Source: Thermoflexus sp. (lineage in GTDB: Bacteria; Chloroflexota; Anaerolineae; B4-G1; SLSP01). Taken from it: DNA of 33,989 nt. The notes beneath the pieces are model-generated. The model was given only the letters and a program-made list of their open reading frames with translations. It was not told the origin of the DNA and did no database searches. The stretch covers positions 1 to 33,989 of the forward strand of contig DYKY01000014.1 in assembly GCA_020722365.1 (NCBI GenBank), given 5' to 3'. A program made the translations under genes and the position numbers. Positions 23,497 through 32,123 of this stretch are shown piece after piece (position 1 is the first letter of the stretch; every line of letters starts with the position of its first letter).

Positions 23497-25035
23497 CTAT
23501 TCTACAGATGTGATCAGCAATCCGAGTGCTGCCAGGATGACCAGGATGACGAGGCAATATTTCGTGATGTGGCGCAGCGCCTCGCCTTCCCTGTTGCTCA
23601 GACCGACAGTGCTGCACGCTACAATGATCTTTGCTGGAGCAAAGACGGAGCCTACGGCCGCGCCGGCATTTTGGATTGCCAAAATTAGGGGGACTGTATA
23701 GCCTAGAGTCTGCGCGACCTGTTGTTGAAAGGCGCCAAAAAGCACGTTGGAATTCGTGTTGCTGCCCGTCATAAAAGCACCCAACGCGCCGATGAATGGC
23801 GAAATCAGAGGGTATAGCCTCCCGGCGATATCGGCCATTGCATGCGATAGAAGTGGTACCATACCGGCCTTTTCCATCGTGGTGGCCATTCCGACCATGG
23901 CCAGAATTCCCAACGTCGATGTCCATCCACTGCGGATCATGCCCGTGCGGATTCTTTTGCCGGCATCCGGTGGCAACGTCCCCTGAATTTTTGAGACGAG
24001 GAGGGTCAGAAATCCGGTATAGAACAACAGTGCGCCCGCGTGGCCGAAAAGTGAGAGCGCCTTCGTTTTGCTGGCGGAGATTACCTGGCCGTTGGCGAGG
24101 GTAACCTGCGGAATGGCGACCTGTATTCGGACCCGGCCGAGGAATTCGGCGAGTGGATGGATGAGATTGGCGCTGAAGATGACGAGCAACAGCACCATAT
24201 AAGGCAAGATGGACACCAGGTGTTTACTCCACGGTATCGGAGTGATGTTGGAGTCAGATTTATCCTGGCGCAGCCTGGCCCAGATGACACCCGTCGCCAG
24301 GCCGGCCAGAGCGCTGAGCATTGAGGCTATGTTGTAGAGTCCGGCGCGCACGGAAAGGTATTGGACTCCACTCATAATCAACGCCATCACGAGCATCGGC
24401 CACAGCCCGGCGCGCAGCGCGTGTCGCCCCCCGGCCACCCATAACACGGAGAAACCTGCGAAAAAGCAGACAATGCCGAGCAGGAGGGCCATGTCCGGCG
24501 CGATGACTGCCCCTTCCAGGCCGGTCGCGGTCTTCAACGCCTCGAATGAAACACCGAGTGAGCCAAAGGAAACCGCCCACGAATGTCCTAATGCCGGCAA
24601 GACCACGGCGATGAGTGGCTCAAAGCCGATACCAACCATAATGGGGGCGACCACCGCCATCGGCACGCCAAAGCCGCCCACGCTTTGAAGAAACGACGTG
24701 AAGGCCCATCCCATGATGAGGACTTGCAGCGTTCTGTCGGGGGAAATCTGCCGCAGCATGGTGGACATAGCATTCAATGCGCCGTTGGCTTCGGTGATGC
24801 GGAAGAAGAACAGCGCCCCCCAGATGATGTACAGCACTTGCGCCGCGCGGAAAACTCCGTCGATTTGCGCCCAGATGAGGAATTCTGTATTGGCTGCGAA
24901 ACGCAATACAGCGATGATCAGGGCCGCGATCCAACCGGCTGCACCGGCTTTCGCCCCGCTCCAATGGAAGCCTATCATCAGGACGATAATGAGCGCCAGT
25001 GGTAAAGCTGCGAATAGTGTGTCGATGATGATCAT
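23497..25035 (-). CDS. L-lactate permease family transporter
   Basis: 512 aa polytopic; FLQSVGGFGVPMAVVAPIMVGIGFEPLIAVVLPALGHSWAVSFGSLG, ISPFIGALGAFMTGSNTNSNVLFGAFQQQVA. Confidence 0.92.
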   Translation of the reverse strand: MIIIDTLFAALPLALIIVLMIGFHWSGAKAGAAGWIAALIIAVLRFAANTEFLIWAQIDGVFRAAQVLYIIWGALFFFRITEANGALNAMSTMLRQISPDRTLQVLIMGWAFTSFLQSVGGFGVPMAVVAPIMVGIGFEPLIAVVLPALGHSWAVSFGSLGVSFEALKTATGLEGAVIAPDMALLLGIVCFFAGFSVLWVAGGRHALRAGLWPMLVMALIMSGVQYLSVRAGLYNIASMLSALAGLATGVIWARLRQDKSDSNITPIPWSKHLVSILPYMVLLLVIFSANLIHPLAEFLGRVRIQVAIPQVTLANGQVISASKTKALSLFGHAGALLFYTGFLTLLVSKIQGTLPPDAGKRIRTGMIRSGWTSTLGILAMVGMATTMEKAGMVPLLSHAMADIAGRLYPLISPFIGALGAFMTGSNTNSNVLFGAFQQQVAQTLGYTVPLILAIQNAGAAVGSVFAPAKIIVACSTVGLSNREGEALRHITKYCLVILVILAALGLLITSVE

Positions 25036-25120
25036 GCCCCTCGCCTTTTTGCGTAAATATCAGCATTATTGTACCACAAACCGCATTACTTTTGCGTCTA
25101 TGATCGGAGGGAAAAACGAA

Positions 25121-25159
25121 AGGCGGGACTTTGGGGTGTTTCGCCCCCAAATCCCGCCT
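25121..25159 (-). terminator. Rho-independent terminator downstream of dnaA
   Basis: Hairpin AGGCGGGA(c)TTTGGGG / CCCCAAATCCCGCCT followed on the minus strand by TTCGTTTTTC. Confidence 0.75.
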
Positions 25160-25175
25160 CGATCTCAACAGTGGC

Positions 25176-26525
25176 TCAATTTTGGCCGTATAAGTGGCCT
25201 TTGATGGTCATCACTTCGCGTTTTAATTGATCGTCGTGTTCCAGGCGCGCGCGCACTCTCTCGTACCCATAGAGCACGGTGGTGTGATCACGTCCGCCCA
25301 ACTCGGCGCCGATTTGCGGAAGCGAGGCATCGGTCTCCTCGCGGAGCAGGTACATCGCGATGTGACGTGGCTGGGCAATGCGGCGATTGCGTTGCGCACT
25401 GCGCAAATCCTCCTCGCTGATGCCGTAATAGGTTGCCACGGTGCTGAGGATCTGCCCGGCTGAGATTTCGGGATGATGGGGCAGCAAGTCGGCGAGCGCA
25501 TTTTCGGCGATTTGCCGCGTCAGGGGCAAGTCGGTGAGTCGCGCCATCGCCAGCACACGGTTGAGCGCCCCTTCAAGTTCACGGATGTTGCTCTCGACAT
25601 TCGTGGCAATGTAGCTCAACAACTCATTGGGGACATCAACGTGCAGTCGTTGTGCCTTGGATTGCAGGATGGCGACGCGCGTCTCATAATCCGGCGGTTG
25701 AATATCGACGATCAATCCCCATTCGAAGCGCGAGCGCAGGCGTTCCTCCAACGTGACCATGGCCTTGGGAATCCGGTCGCTGCTGAGGACAATCTGATGC
25801 TCCGTGTCGCGCAGCGCATTGAATGTATGGAAGAATTCCTCCTGCGTGCTTTCTTTTCCAGCAATGAACTGAATATCATCGACCAGTAAAACGTCTGCTG
25901 TGCGATATTTCTCGCGGAATAGTTCAGTCGTGTGCGTACGGATCGCTTCGATCAGATCGTTGGTAAACGTTTCTGAAGAGACGTAAAGCACCTGCATATT
26001 GCGCCGATAGCACTCGTGTCCAATGGCGTGGAGCAGGTGGGTTTTCCCCAAGCCAACACCGCCATGGATAAACAACGGGTTGTATGCGCGGGCCGGGGTT
26101 TCAGCAACGGCTTGCGACGCGGCCTGGGCCAGACGGTTGCTCGGCCCTACGACGAAACTGTCAAAAGTATAGCCGGAATTTAGGCCGGGATCGCGTGCCG
26201 GATCAGGAAGTGGCACTGTTTCCTCCTGGATCAGGGCGGGAAGCTCACCATGGCCGTTGCCATTGTTGCGTTTGGCCTGCCAAACGACAAAGCGTGCTCG
26301 TATTTCTTCCTGTTGTGTCAGCCGGCATAAGGTGCGTTGGATCACCGGGTAGAGGCGATTCTCCAACCATTCGACGGCATAGCCATTTTTGACCCCGATC
26401 ACCAAGGTGTCGCCATTCTCCATACCGATGCAGTGCGTGTCCCGAAGCCAAGTGTCGAAGGTCGCCCGGGTCATTTGTAGCTCCAATTCACCCAGGGTCG
26501 CCTGCCATAATTTTTGTGAGTTCAT
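25176..26525 (-). CDS. dnaA: Chromosomal replication initiator protein DnaA
   Basis: YTFDSFVVGPSNRLAQAASQAVAETPARAYNPLFIHGGVGLGKTHLLHAIGHE, LLVDDIQFIAGKESTQEEFFHTFN, C-terminal GGRDHTTVLYGYERV; start at MNSQKLWQ. Confidence 0.97.
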   Translation of the reverse strand: MNSQKLWQATLGELELQMTRATFDTWLRDTHCIGMENGDTLVIGVKNGYAVEWLENRLYPVIQRTLCRLTQQEEIRARFVVWQAKRNNGNGHGELPALIQEETVPLPDPARDPGLNSGYTFDSFVVGPSNRLAQAASQAVAETPARAYNPLFIHGGVGLGKTHLLHAIGHECYRRNMQVLYVSSETFTNDLIEAIRTHTTELFREKYRTADVLLVDDIQFIAGKESTQEEFFHTFNALRDTEHQIVLSSDRIPKAMVTLEERLRSRFEWGLIVDIQPPDYETRVAILQSKAQRLHVDVPNELLSYIATNVESNIRELEGALNRVLAMARLTDLPLTRQIAENALADLLPHHPEISAGQILSTVATYYGISEEDLRSAQRNRRIAQPRHIAMYLLREETDASLPQIGAELGGRDHTTVLYGYERVRARLEHDDQLKREVMTIKGHLYGQN

Positions 26526-26537
26526 ATAAATATGCAA

Positions 26538-26900
26538 TCCTGTTTGAGATAATTGTGCAAAGATAACCGCATCGATCAGCCCGGTCGCAAGAAAAGGGTG
26601 ATCACTGGCTTAACTGACGGATGCCTTTGTGCAAAGGGCGTGGTTATGAGGGAATGATCCCCCCTTCCCCTTCGCAGTGACCATATACATTTTACCAAAA
26701 AAGCGCGAAACAAGCAATCTCTAAACCCCATTTTAATCTTAAAAAGCGTCTAGTTTTAATCTTGCTTTCACTTATGTGGAAAACAATATTTTCATTCAGT
26801 ACATGTGCGGTGTGGTGCAATCCCCGCCCCTACAAGTATGGGTTAGACTGTGGATACCCTTGTGGAAAAGATCGTAAGGAATTGTCAGACCTAAACATTT
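26538..26900. other. Candidate oriC region (AT-rich, DnaA-box-like 9-mers)
   Basis: TGTGGAAAA (26775), TGTGGATAC (26849), TGTGGAAAA (26861), TTGTGCAAAG direct repeats (26553, 26637); AT-rich tract about 26690-26800 beside dnaA. Confidence 0.5.
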
Positions 26901-26936
26901 TGCATACCGCACAGGGTCTGCACTGCACTGTGTGCC

Positions 26937-27518
26937 CTATTTGCGCCGGCGTTGACGCTGCCCTTCCAGCCAGTTGCTGCGCAGGGCCTCCAGACTGCGC
27001 GACAGGCCCATCCAATCTTCAACCGGCAACACCAACGCCGTCTCGCGTGGATGCATCAGATAGGGGTGGAACCACAAACGCAGCCACCATTTTGGGAACG
27101 GGTACCCTTTGACGTTGATCACGATGACAGTTTTGCCCCAGATGTTCTTGTATAGACGCCGGCGCGAGTTTTTTTCGTTTTCCGGTGGGAAGATGCTTTT
27201 GAACTCTGTTGGTCGCACCATTTCTACGCGCTGGTATGAAAAGGCGATGGGGTAAAAGGGGGTGTGGATGACGAAATTGCTTTTATGACAACTCACGTGG
27301 GCACGCCGGGCCAGGAATGTATAGATGACGATCACGAGGCCGACACCGCTGATGATGAATCCGAGAAAGGGATAACGCTGCTCAAGTTGGGCCGTCTGAG
27401 GCACACTCCACCAGAGCAAAATCCCGGCAGGGATAAGCCACAGCGCCGGGCCGACCCAACGTTTACTCAGGGCCAGATAAGGCAGCAGGACAAATCGCGG
27501 CGTTTTTGTGCTTTTCAT
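26937..27518 (-). CDS. Hypothetical membrane protein, two N-terminal TM helices, possible PH-like soluble domain
   Basis: Start MKSTKTPRF with a 4-bp overlap to the upstream nth-like gene; hydrophobic segments WLIPAGILLWW and FLGFIISGVGLVIVIYTFLA. Confidence 0.65.
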   Translation of the reverse strand: MKSTKTPRFVLLPYLALSKRWVGPALWLIPAGILLWWSVPQTAQLEQRYPFLGFIISGVGLVIVIYTFLARRAHVSCHKSNFVIHTPFYPIAFSYQRVEMVRPTEFKSIFPPENEKNSRRRLYKNIWGKTVIVINVKGYPFPKWWLRLWFHPYLMHPRETALVLPVEDWMGLSRSLEALRSNWLEGQRQRRRK

Positions 27519-28210
27519 AGGGATTGGCCTCCTTCTTGTAATGCCTGATAGTAAGCGCATTGGGCGCACAACGGACACTTTTCACATGCGGGCTTACGGG
27601 CGTGGCAGACCCGCCGTCCGTGCGCGATGAGGTTGAGATGGAGCGCCCAATACAGTTCGGGTGGGACAAGAGCTTCGAGCAGGATGTGGGCCTTTTCGCG
27701 GGATGTATTTTGCGGGATCAACCCTAGCCGCCGGGTGACGCGATGAACATGGGTATCGACCGGAAAGGCTGGGCGCCCTAACGCAAACAGCAGCACGATG
27801 GCCGCGGTCTTGGGGCCAACGCCGTTGAGTCTCGTGAGCCACTGACGGGCTTCTTCTAGTGGCAACGTTTCCAAAAAAGCCAACGTCAGTTCCCCGCGTT
27901 CCGCCGTAATCTGCCGCAGCGCCGCCTGAATGTTAGGCCCTTTGGTAGGCGCTAATCCTGCGGGCCGGATGGCCTCGATAACCGCATCGGTGGGCGCATC
28001 GCGCACGCCCTCCCAGGTAGGAAACCGCGCGCGCAACGCCGCGAACGCGATGTCGCGGTTGCGGTCGTTGGTGTTCTGGCTCAGGATGGTGTTCACCAGC
28101 GCCGCCAGCGGATCGCCGTCGGGCCGGTGGGGCGGATCACCGTAAAGGTCGCGCAACGTGCGGTGGATGTCCATTATGGTGGCGATCGAAATGTCGTCAG
28201 GTGTGGTCAT
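27515..28210 (-). CDS. Endonuclease III-like HhH-GPD DNA glycosylase with 4Fe-4S cluster
   Basis: LVNTILSQNTNDRNRDIAF, LNGVGPKTAAIVLLFALGRPAFPVDTHVHRVTRRLGL, C-terminal CHARKPACEKCPLCAQC. Confidence 0.93.
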   Translation of the reverse strand: MTTPDDISIATIMDIHRTLRDLYGDPPHRPDGDPLAALVNTILSQNTNDRNRDIAFAALRARFPTWEGVRDAPTDAVIEAIRPAGLAPTKGPNIQAALRQITAERGELTLAFLETLPLEEARQWLTRLNGVGPKTAAIVLLFALGRPAFPVDTHVHRVTRRLGLIPQNTSREKAHILLEALVPPELYWALHLNLIAHGRRVCHARKPACEKCPLCAQCAYYQALQEGGQSL

Positions 28211-28650
28211 GCGTCCTGCTCCATAATCCGGCGCGCGCGCCGAATCCACGTTTGTTCGGCCTCAAAGGTGAGATGGCTGGGGGCTTCATCCCAGCGGACC
28301 CAGATGGTGAAGAATTGTTGATCGTCGGACTGGGGGCGCTCGGTTTGATGCAGCGTGCGCGCGCGCAGCAGAAAGTAGTGTTCGACACGTTGTACGACCT
28401 TGTTATCCAGAGGAAAGGCTACCAATTGCTCCCCCAGGTCGGCGATGATCTCGAGGTCGTCGTAGCCAGCCTCTTCGATCACTTCGCGCAGCGCTGCAGC
28501 GTCGATGGCTTCTCCCGGCTCGACGTGGCCTTTGGGCAGGCGCACCTCGTCGCGCTCGGGACGGATCAACAGCAGCACGTGAGTTCCCTCGGCATTGGTG
28601 ACAACGCCGCCGCTGGCTGTATAGCTGATGTGAACCGGAGATCGAACCAT
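28207..28650 (-). CDS. NUDIX hydrolase
   Basis: GHVEPGEAIDAAALREVIEEAGYDDL Nudix box (GX5EX7REUXEEXGU). Confidence 0.92.
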   Translation of the reverse strand: MVRSPVHISYTASGGVVTNAEGTHVLLLIRPERDEVRLPKGHVEPGEAIDAAALREVIEEAGYDDLEIIADLGEQLVAFPLDNKVVQRVEHYFLLRARTLHQTERPQSDDQQFFTIWVRWDEAPSHLTFEAEQTWIRRARRIMEQDA

Positions 28651-28679
28651 AGTTTGCCTTTCGGAATTTCGATAGCGCC

Positions 28680-28761
28680 AGACTACAAAAGCCCCACGAG
28701 GCCCCTGGTTAAACCAATCCCTGCGCCGAAAACGAGGTCTGTAAACAGACTTTTGTAGTCT
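28680..28761. mobile_element. 82-bp MITE-like element, copy 2
   Basis: AGACTACAAAAG ... CTTTTGTAGTCT with interior CACGAGGCCCCTGGTTAAACCAATCCCTGCG alignable to copy 1. Confidence 0.75.
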
Positions 28762-28802
28762 TTGTTATACCGGAAGTTTACGATTTTGGCAATTCGTAAA
28801 AA

Positions 28803-28825
28803 ATGCCCCGCGCGTGGCGGGGCAT
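28803..28825 (-). terminator. Rho-independent terminator downstream of glnA
   Basis: ATGCCCCGC-gcgtg-GCGGGGCAT followed on the minus strand by TTTTTT. Confidence 0.85.
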
Positions 28826-28847
28826 CACAAAGCTGCGGACGAAAAGA

Positions 28848-30179
28848 TCAGGCCGTTTCGAGATACCGCTCGAGTTCCCACGGGGTTACACGAATGCGGT
28901 ACTCATCCCACTCAGCGCGTTTGGCCCGGATGAACGTCTCGGCGAGCGATTCGCCCAGGGCTTCCAGGATGACGTTGTCGGCTTCCAACGCGTCCAAGGC
29001 TTCGGCCAGTGTGCCAGGCAGCGTGCCGATGGACCGCGCGGCAAGCTCCGCCTCTTTCAGGTGATAGATGTCCTCATTGACCGGGTCCGGCGCTTCGAGT
29101 TCGCGCTCGATGCCGTCTAGCCCGGCAGCCAGGATGCTGGCAAACAGCAGATAAGGGTTGCTGCTCGGATCGGGGCAGCGCAGTTCGATGCGCGTTGCCG
29201 CTTCTTTGCCCGGGCGGGTCGCCGGGACGCGGATCATCGCCGAGCGGTTGCGGTGCGCCCAGCAGACGTAGACCGGCGCTTCGTAGCCAGGGGTGAGGCG
29301 TTTGTAGCTATTGACCGTCGGCGCGCCGATGGCCGACAACGCGCGCGCGTGGGCGATCTGTCCGGCGAGGAAGTGATAGGCGAGTTTCGAGAGATGGTAG
29401 GGATCGTCGGCGGCGTAGAAGATGTTTTTGCCGCTGGCGTCGCTCATACTCTGGTGCGTGTGCATCCCCGACCCGTTGATGCCGAAGATCGGCTTGGGCA
29501 TGAAGCTGGCGTAGATGCCGTAGGTCGCGGCGATAGCGCGCACCGTATACTTTAACGTGATGGCGTTGTCCGCCGTCGACAGGGCATCGGCGTAGCGAAA
29601 ATCGATCTCGTGTTGCCCTTCGGCAACCTCATGGTGGGCCATTTCGACGTGAATCCCGAGCGCTTCCAGGGCGATGATGATTTCGCTGCGCACCTGTTGC
29701 GCCTCGTCACGGGGCGAAAAGTCGAAATAGCCTCCGATATCGTGTGGCACCGGCTGGAACGGCACATTGCCATTGCGCTTGAACAAGAAGAACTCCAGTT
29801 CTGGACCAACATTGTAGGTGAACCCTTTGGCTTCCGCGCGCTCCAGGATGCGTTTCAGGACCGTGCGCGGCGAACTGGCCAAGGGACTGCCATCTGTGGT
29901 ATGAACGTCACAGATGATGCGAGCGCGGCGACGCTCTGGGACGCTCCACGGCAGCATGCGATATGTCGCCGGATCCGGCACGAGCACCATATCGCTTTCG
30001 AAAATGCGCGCGAATCCCTGTACGGACGAGCCGTCGAAGAAGATGCCTTCTTCCAAGGCCCCCTCAAGTTGCACGACCGGTAGGGTCACGCTTTTGATCG
30101 TCCCGAATATATCGGTAAATTGAAAACTCACAAAACGAATATCGTCTTCCTTGGCGCGAGATAAAACTTCGGCAGTCAT
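28848..30179 (-). CDS. glnA: Type I glutamine synthetase
   Basis: FTDIFGTIKSVTLP, FFDGSSVQGFARIFESDMVLVPD, GPELEFFLF, GSGMHTHQSM, NSYKRLTPGYEAPVYVCWAHRNRSAMIRVP; start MTAEVLSRAKEDD. Confidence 0.95.
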   Translation of the reverse strand: MTAEVLSRAKEDDIRFVSFQFTDIFGTIKSVTLPVVQLEGALEEGIFFDGSSVQGFARIFESDMVLVPDPATYRMLPWSVPERRRARIICDVHTTDGSPLASSPRTVLKRILERAEAKGFTYNVGPELEFFLFKRNGNVPFQPVPHDIGGYFDFSPRDEAQQVRSEIIIALEALGIHVEMAHHEVAEGQHEIDFRYADALSTADNAITLKYTVRAIAATYGIYASFMPKPIFGINGSGMHTHQSMSDASGKNIFYAADDPYHLSKLAYHFLAGQIAHARALSAIGAPTVNSYKRLTPGYEAPVYVCWAHRNRSAMIRVPATRPGKEAATRIELRCPDPSSNPYLLFASILAAGLDGIERELEAPDPVNEDIYHLKEAELAARSIGTLPGTLAEALDALEADNVILEALGESLAETFIRAKRAEWDEYRIRVTPWELERYLETA

Positions 30180-30287
30180 TTTCCTCTTCTCCTTTTTGGG
30201 CTGATATAGATTTGCAGATAGATGGCAACTCGACAAACACCACTATACACTTGCTCTAGGGCTACATCACCTCCTTGTCAAAACGAA

Positions 30288-30318
30288 AACCAGCCTACCG
30301 ATTCCCGGTAGGCTGGTT
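30288..30318 (-). terminator. Strong hairpin terminator
   Basis: AACCAGCCTACCG-attcc-CGGTAGGCTGGTT (13-bp perfect stem) followed on the minus strand by TTCGTTTTGAC. Confidence 0.8.
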
Positions 30319-30429
30319 TATGAAAAATCTTTCAACAGCCGCGCAGCACTAACCGGACTTTGGGTAAAGCCGCTGCTGCTGGTTATTGACGCTGGCGATC
30401 AACGTTGTGATCATAGGATCTCCGTTCAA

Positions 30430-30524
30430 AGACTACAAAAGTCTTAACAAACCCTTGATTTTCCAAGTTTGTGGTTCAGTGTTCGGTTCGCTTGACGAAG
30501 CCCTGTGTGAGACTTTTATAGTCT
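30430..30524. mobile_element. 95-bp MITE-like element, copy 3
   Basis: AGACTACAAAAGTCT ... AGACTTTTATAGTCT; CGTTCAA occurs just outside both ends (30423-30429, 30530-30536). Confidence 0.75.
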
Positions 30525-30569
30525 GTACACGTTCAACAGTGTAAAACAAATGCGAAATTTGTCAAACTT

Positions 30570-32123
30570 TCAGGGTTCGAGACCGTTGAAGTACTCGCGC
30601 ACGTAAGCCCGCAGCGCGGGCGGATAGGCATTGTGCGACAAATCGGCCTGGGCAGCTTCGGCGTAGGTGGTGTAAACATCCTGGTAAGGGACACGCGCGT
30701 CGCCTGGAAGGCCGGTGGCAGTGCGCGGTGAACCGAACGCTTCTTGCCGGGGTAGTGTGATCTCGCCGCCCTGTCCCGTGATGCGTGATGCTTCGGTGGA
30801 GCCGTAGGGTTGGCTGCTACCGGCATCCTCGCTGTGTGTGGCGTTGCCGCTGCCGGGGAGCGCTGCTGCCTCGCCGGCCGGCTGTGGTCCCCCTTGCGCG
30901 CCTGCCATTGGCTTTCCTTGCGTCCCAGAAGCCCCTGGTTGGGCCGCAGTAGAGGTTGCAGTTTGACGTTGCGCGTCTCCCAGGCCCTCTTGAGCCTGTT
31001 GGACGGCAGCCTGAGCCTGTTCGAGGGTTTGGTTGGATGCGTTGGCTTGCGCTGCCTCGGAGAGCGTCTCTGCGGCTTGCTGGACGGCGGCGCGCACGGC
31101 AGTCATGTCGCCGCTGTAGATCTCCTGGGCGGCGGCGGCTAATTGCTCGGCCAGTTCTGGATCGGTGGCATCCAGCGCGTCGGCCATTTGTTGGAAGGCA
31201 TCGGCCAGCGCCAACGTTTCTTCGGCGGTAAGCGGCTGCTTGCCGGTTGGATCGAGGAGGTCGCGCAGATAGGCCGCTGCGGCGGCGGCATCACCGCGTT
31301 GCAGCGCCTCGGCCAATGGCTGGACGACGTCGGCGGTGGAGAGGGGACTGGCCTCGGACAGCCGCCGGAGTCGCGCGGCGGCTTCGGGAGAGCGTAGCTC
31401 CGCGAGTTGGCGCTCGGCGGCGGAGAGGGCGGCCTGTTGCTCGGTGGGCGTGCTGCGCCGGTCGCGAAGTGCAGCGAGCGCCTCTTCCAAGGCTTTGAGC
31501 GCGGCGGCGCGTTCGGCCTCGCTGAGGGCGTCATTCGTCGCCAGGTCTTCTTGCGCGGTTTCGAGTTGGGCAATAGCGGCGGCGGTCGCCTGCTGTTGTG
31601 CTTCGCGTTGGATGAGCGCGCTTTCCTGCGGATTGGCGAGGAAGAGCGCCGGGACGAGTGCCAGCAGCAAAACAAGCGCCGCGAATCCCACCGCGCGTGG
31701 TGGGCGCAGCGGAAAGGCCGGTTGTGGACTGATGGCGCGTGCAGCGTCGAGCGTTTCCATTTGCTGAAGCTGCACGAGAGCAGCGGGGGCAACGATGCTT
31801 CCCTGGGCCAGTTCCCATGCCGTCGTCAGCCGGTCGGCCAGATGCAGACGCCGGTCGAACAGGCGCAGCCGGCGTGAAAGCGGCATCGGCCAGAGGTAGC
31901 CGATCGTCGCGCCCACGAACAACCCGCCTCCCACGGCCCACACGGACGCCAATAGCAGTTCCGCTTGGTGCCACAGGGGCGTGAGCCGCGCAGCGATGGC
32001 GGCCATGAGCAACGCTGCCAGTGCGCCCATCACGCCGTATGCCGCACCGATCACCAGACGATGGCGGCGGAGGGCCTGGCCGAAGCGGGCGATTTCGCGT
32101 TCTAATGCAGCAGGCATCGTCAA
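30570..32123 (-). CDS. Hypothetical membrane-anchored Ala-rich coiled-coil protein
   Basis: 517 aa; TM segments near 30 and 60 and about 150, long Ala/Gln/Glu coiled-coil, conserved-looking C-terminus RVPYQDVYTTYAEAAQADLSHNAYPPALRAYVREYFNGLEP; 4-bp overlap with the upstream permease. Confidence 0.7.
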   Translation of the reverse strand: MTMPAALEREIARFGQALRRHRLVIGAAYGVMGALAALLMAAIAARLTPLWHQAELLLASVWAVGGGLFVGATIGYLWPMPLSRRLRLFDRRLHLADRLTTAWELAQGSIVAPAALVQLQQMETLDAARAISPQPAFPLRPPRAVGFAALVLLLALVPALFLANPQESALIQREAQQQATAAAIAQLETAQEDLATNDALSEAERAAALKALEEALAALRDRRSTPTEQQAALSAAERQLAELRSPEAAARLRRLSEASPLSTADVVQPLAEALQRGDAAAAAAYLRDLLDPTGKQPLTAEETLALADAFQQMADALDATDPELAEQLAAAAQEIYSGDMTAVRAAVQQAAETLSEAAQANASNQTLEQAQAAVQQAQEGLGDAQRQTATSTAAQPGASGTQGKPMAGAQGGPQPAGEAAALPGSGNATHSEDAGSSQPYGSTEASRITGQGGEITLPRQEAFGSPRTATGLPGDARVPYQDVYTTYAEAAQADLSHNAYPPALRAYVREYFNGLEP

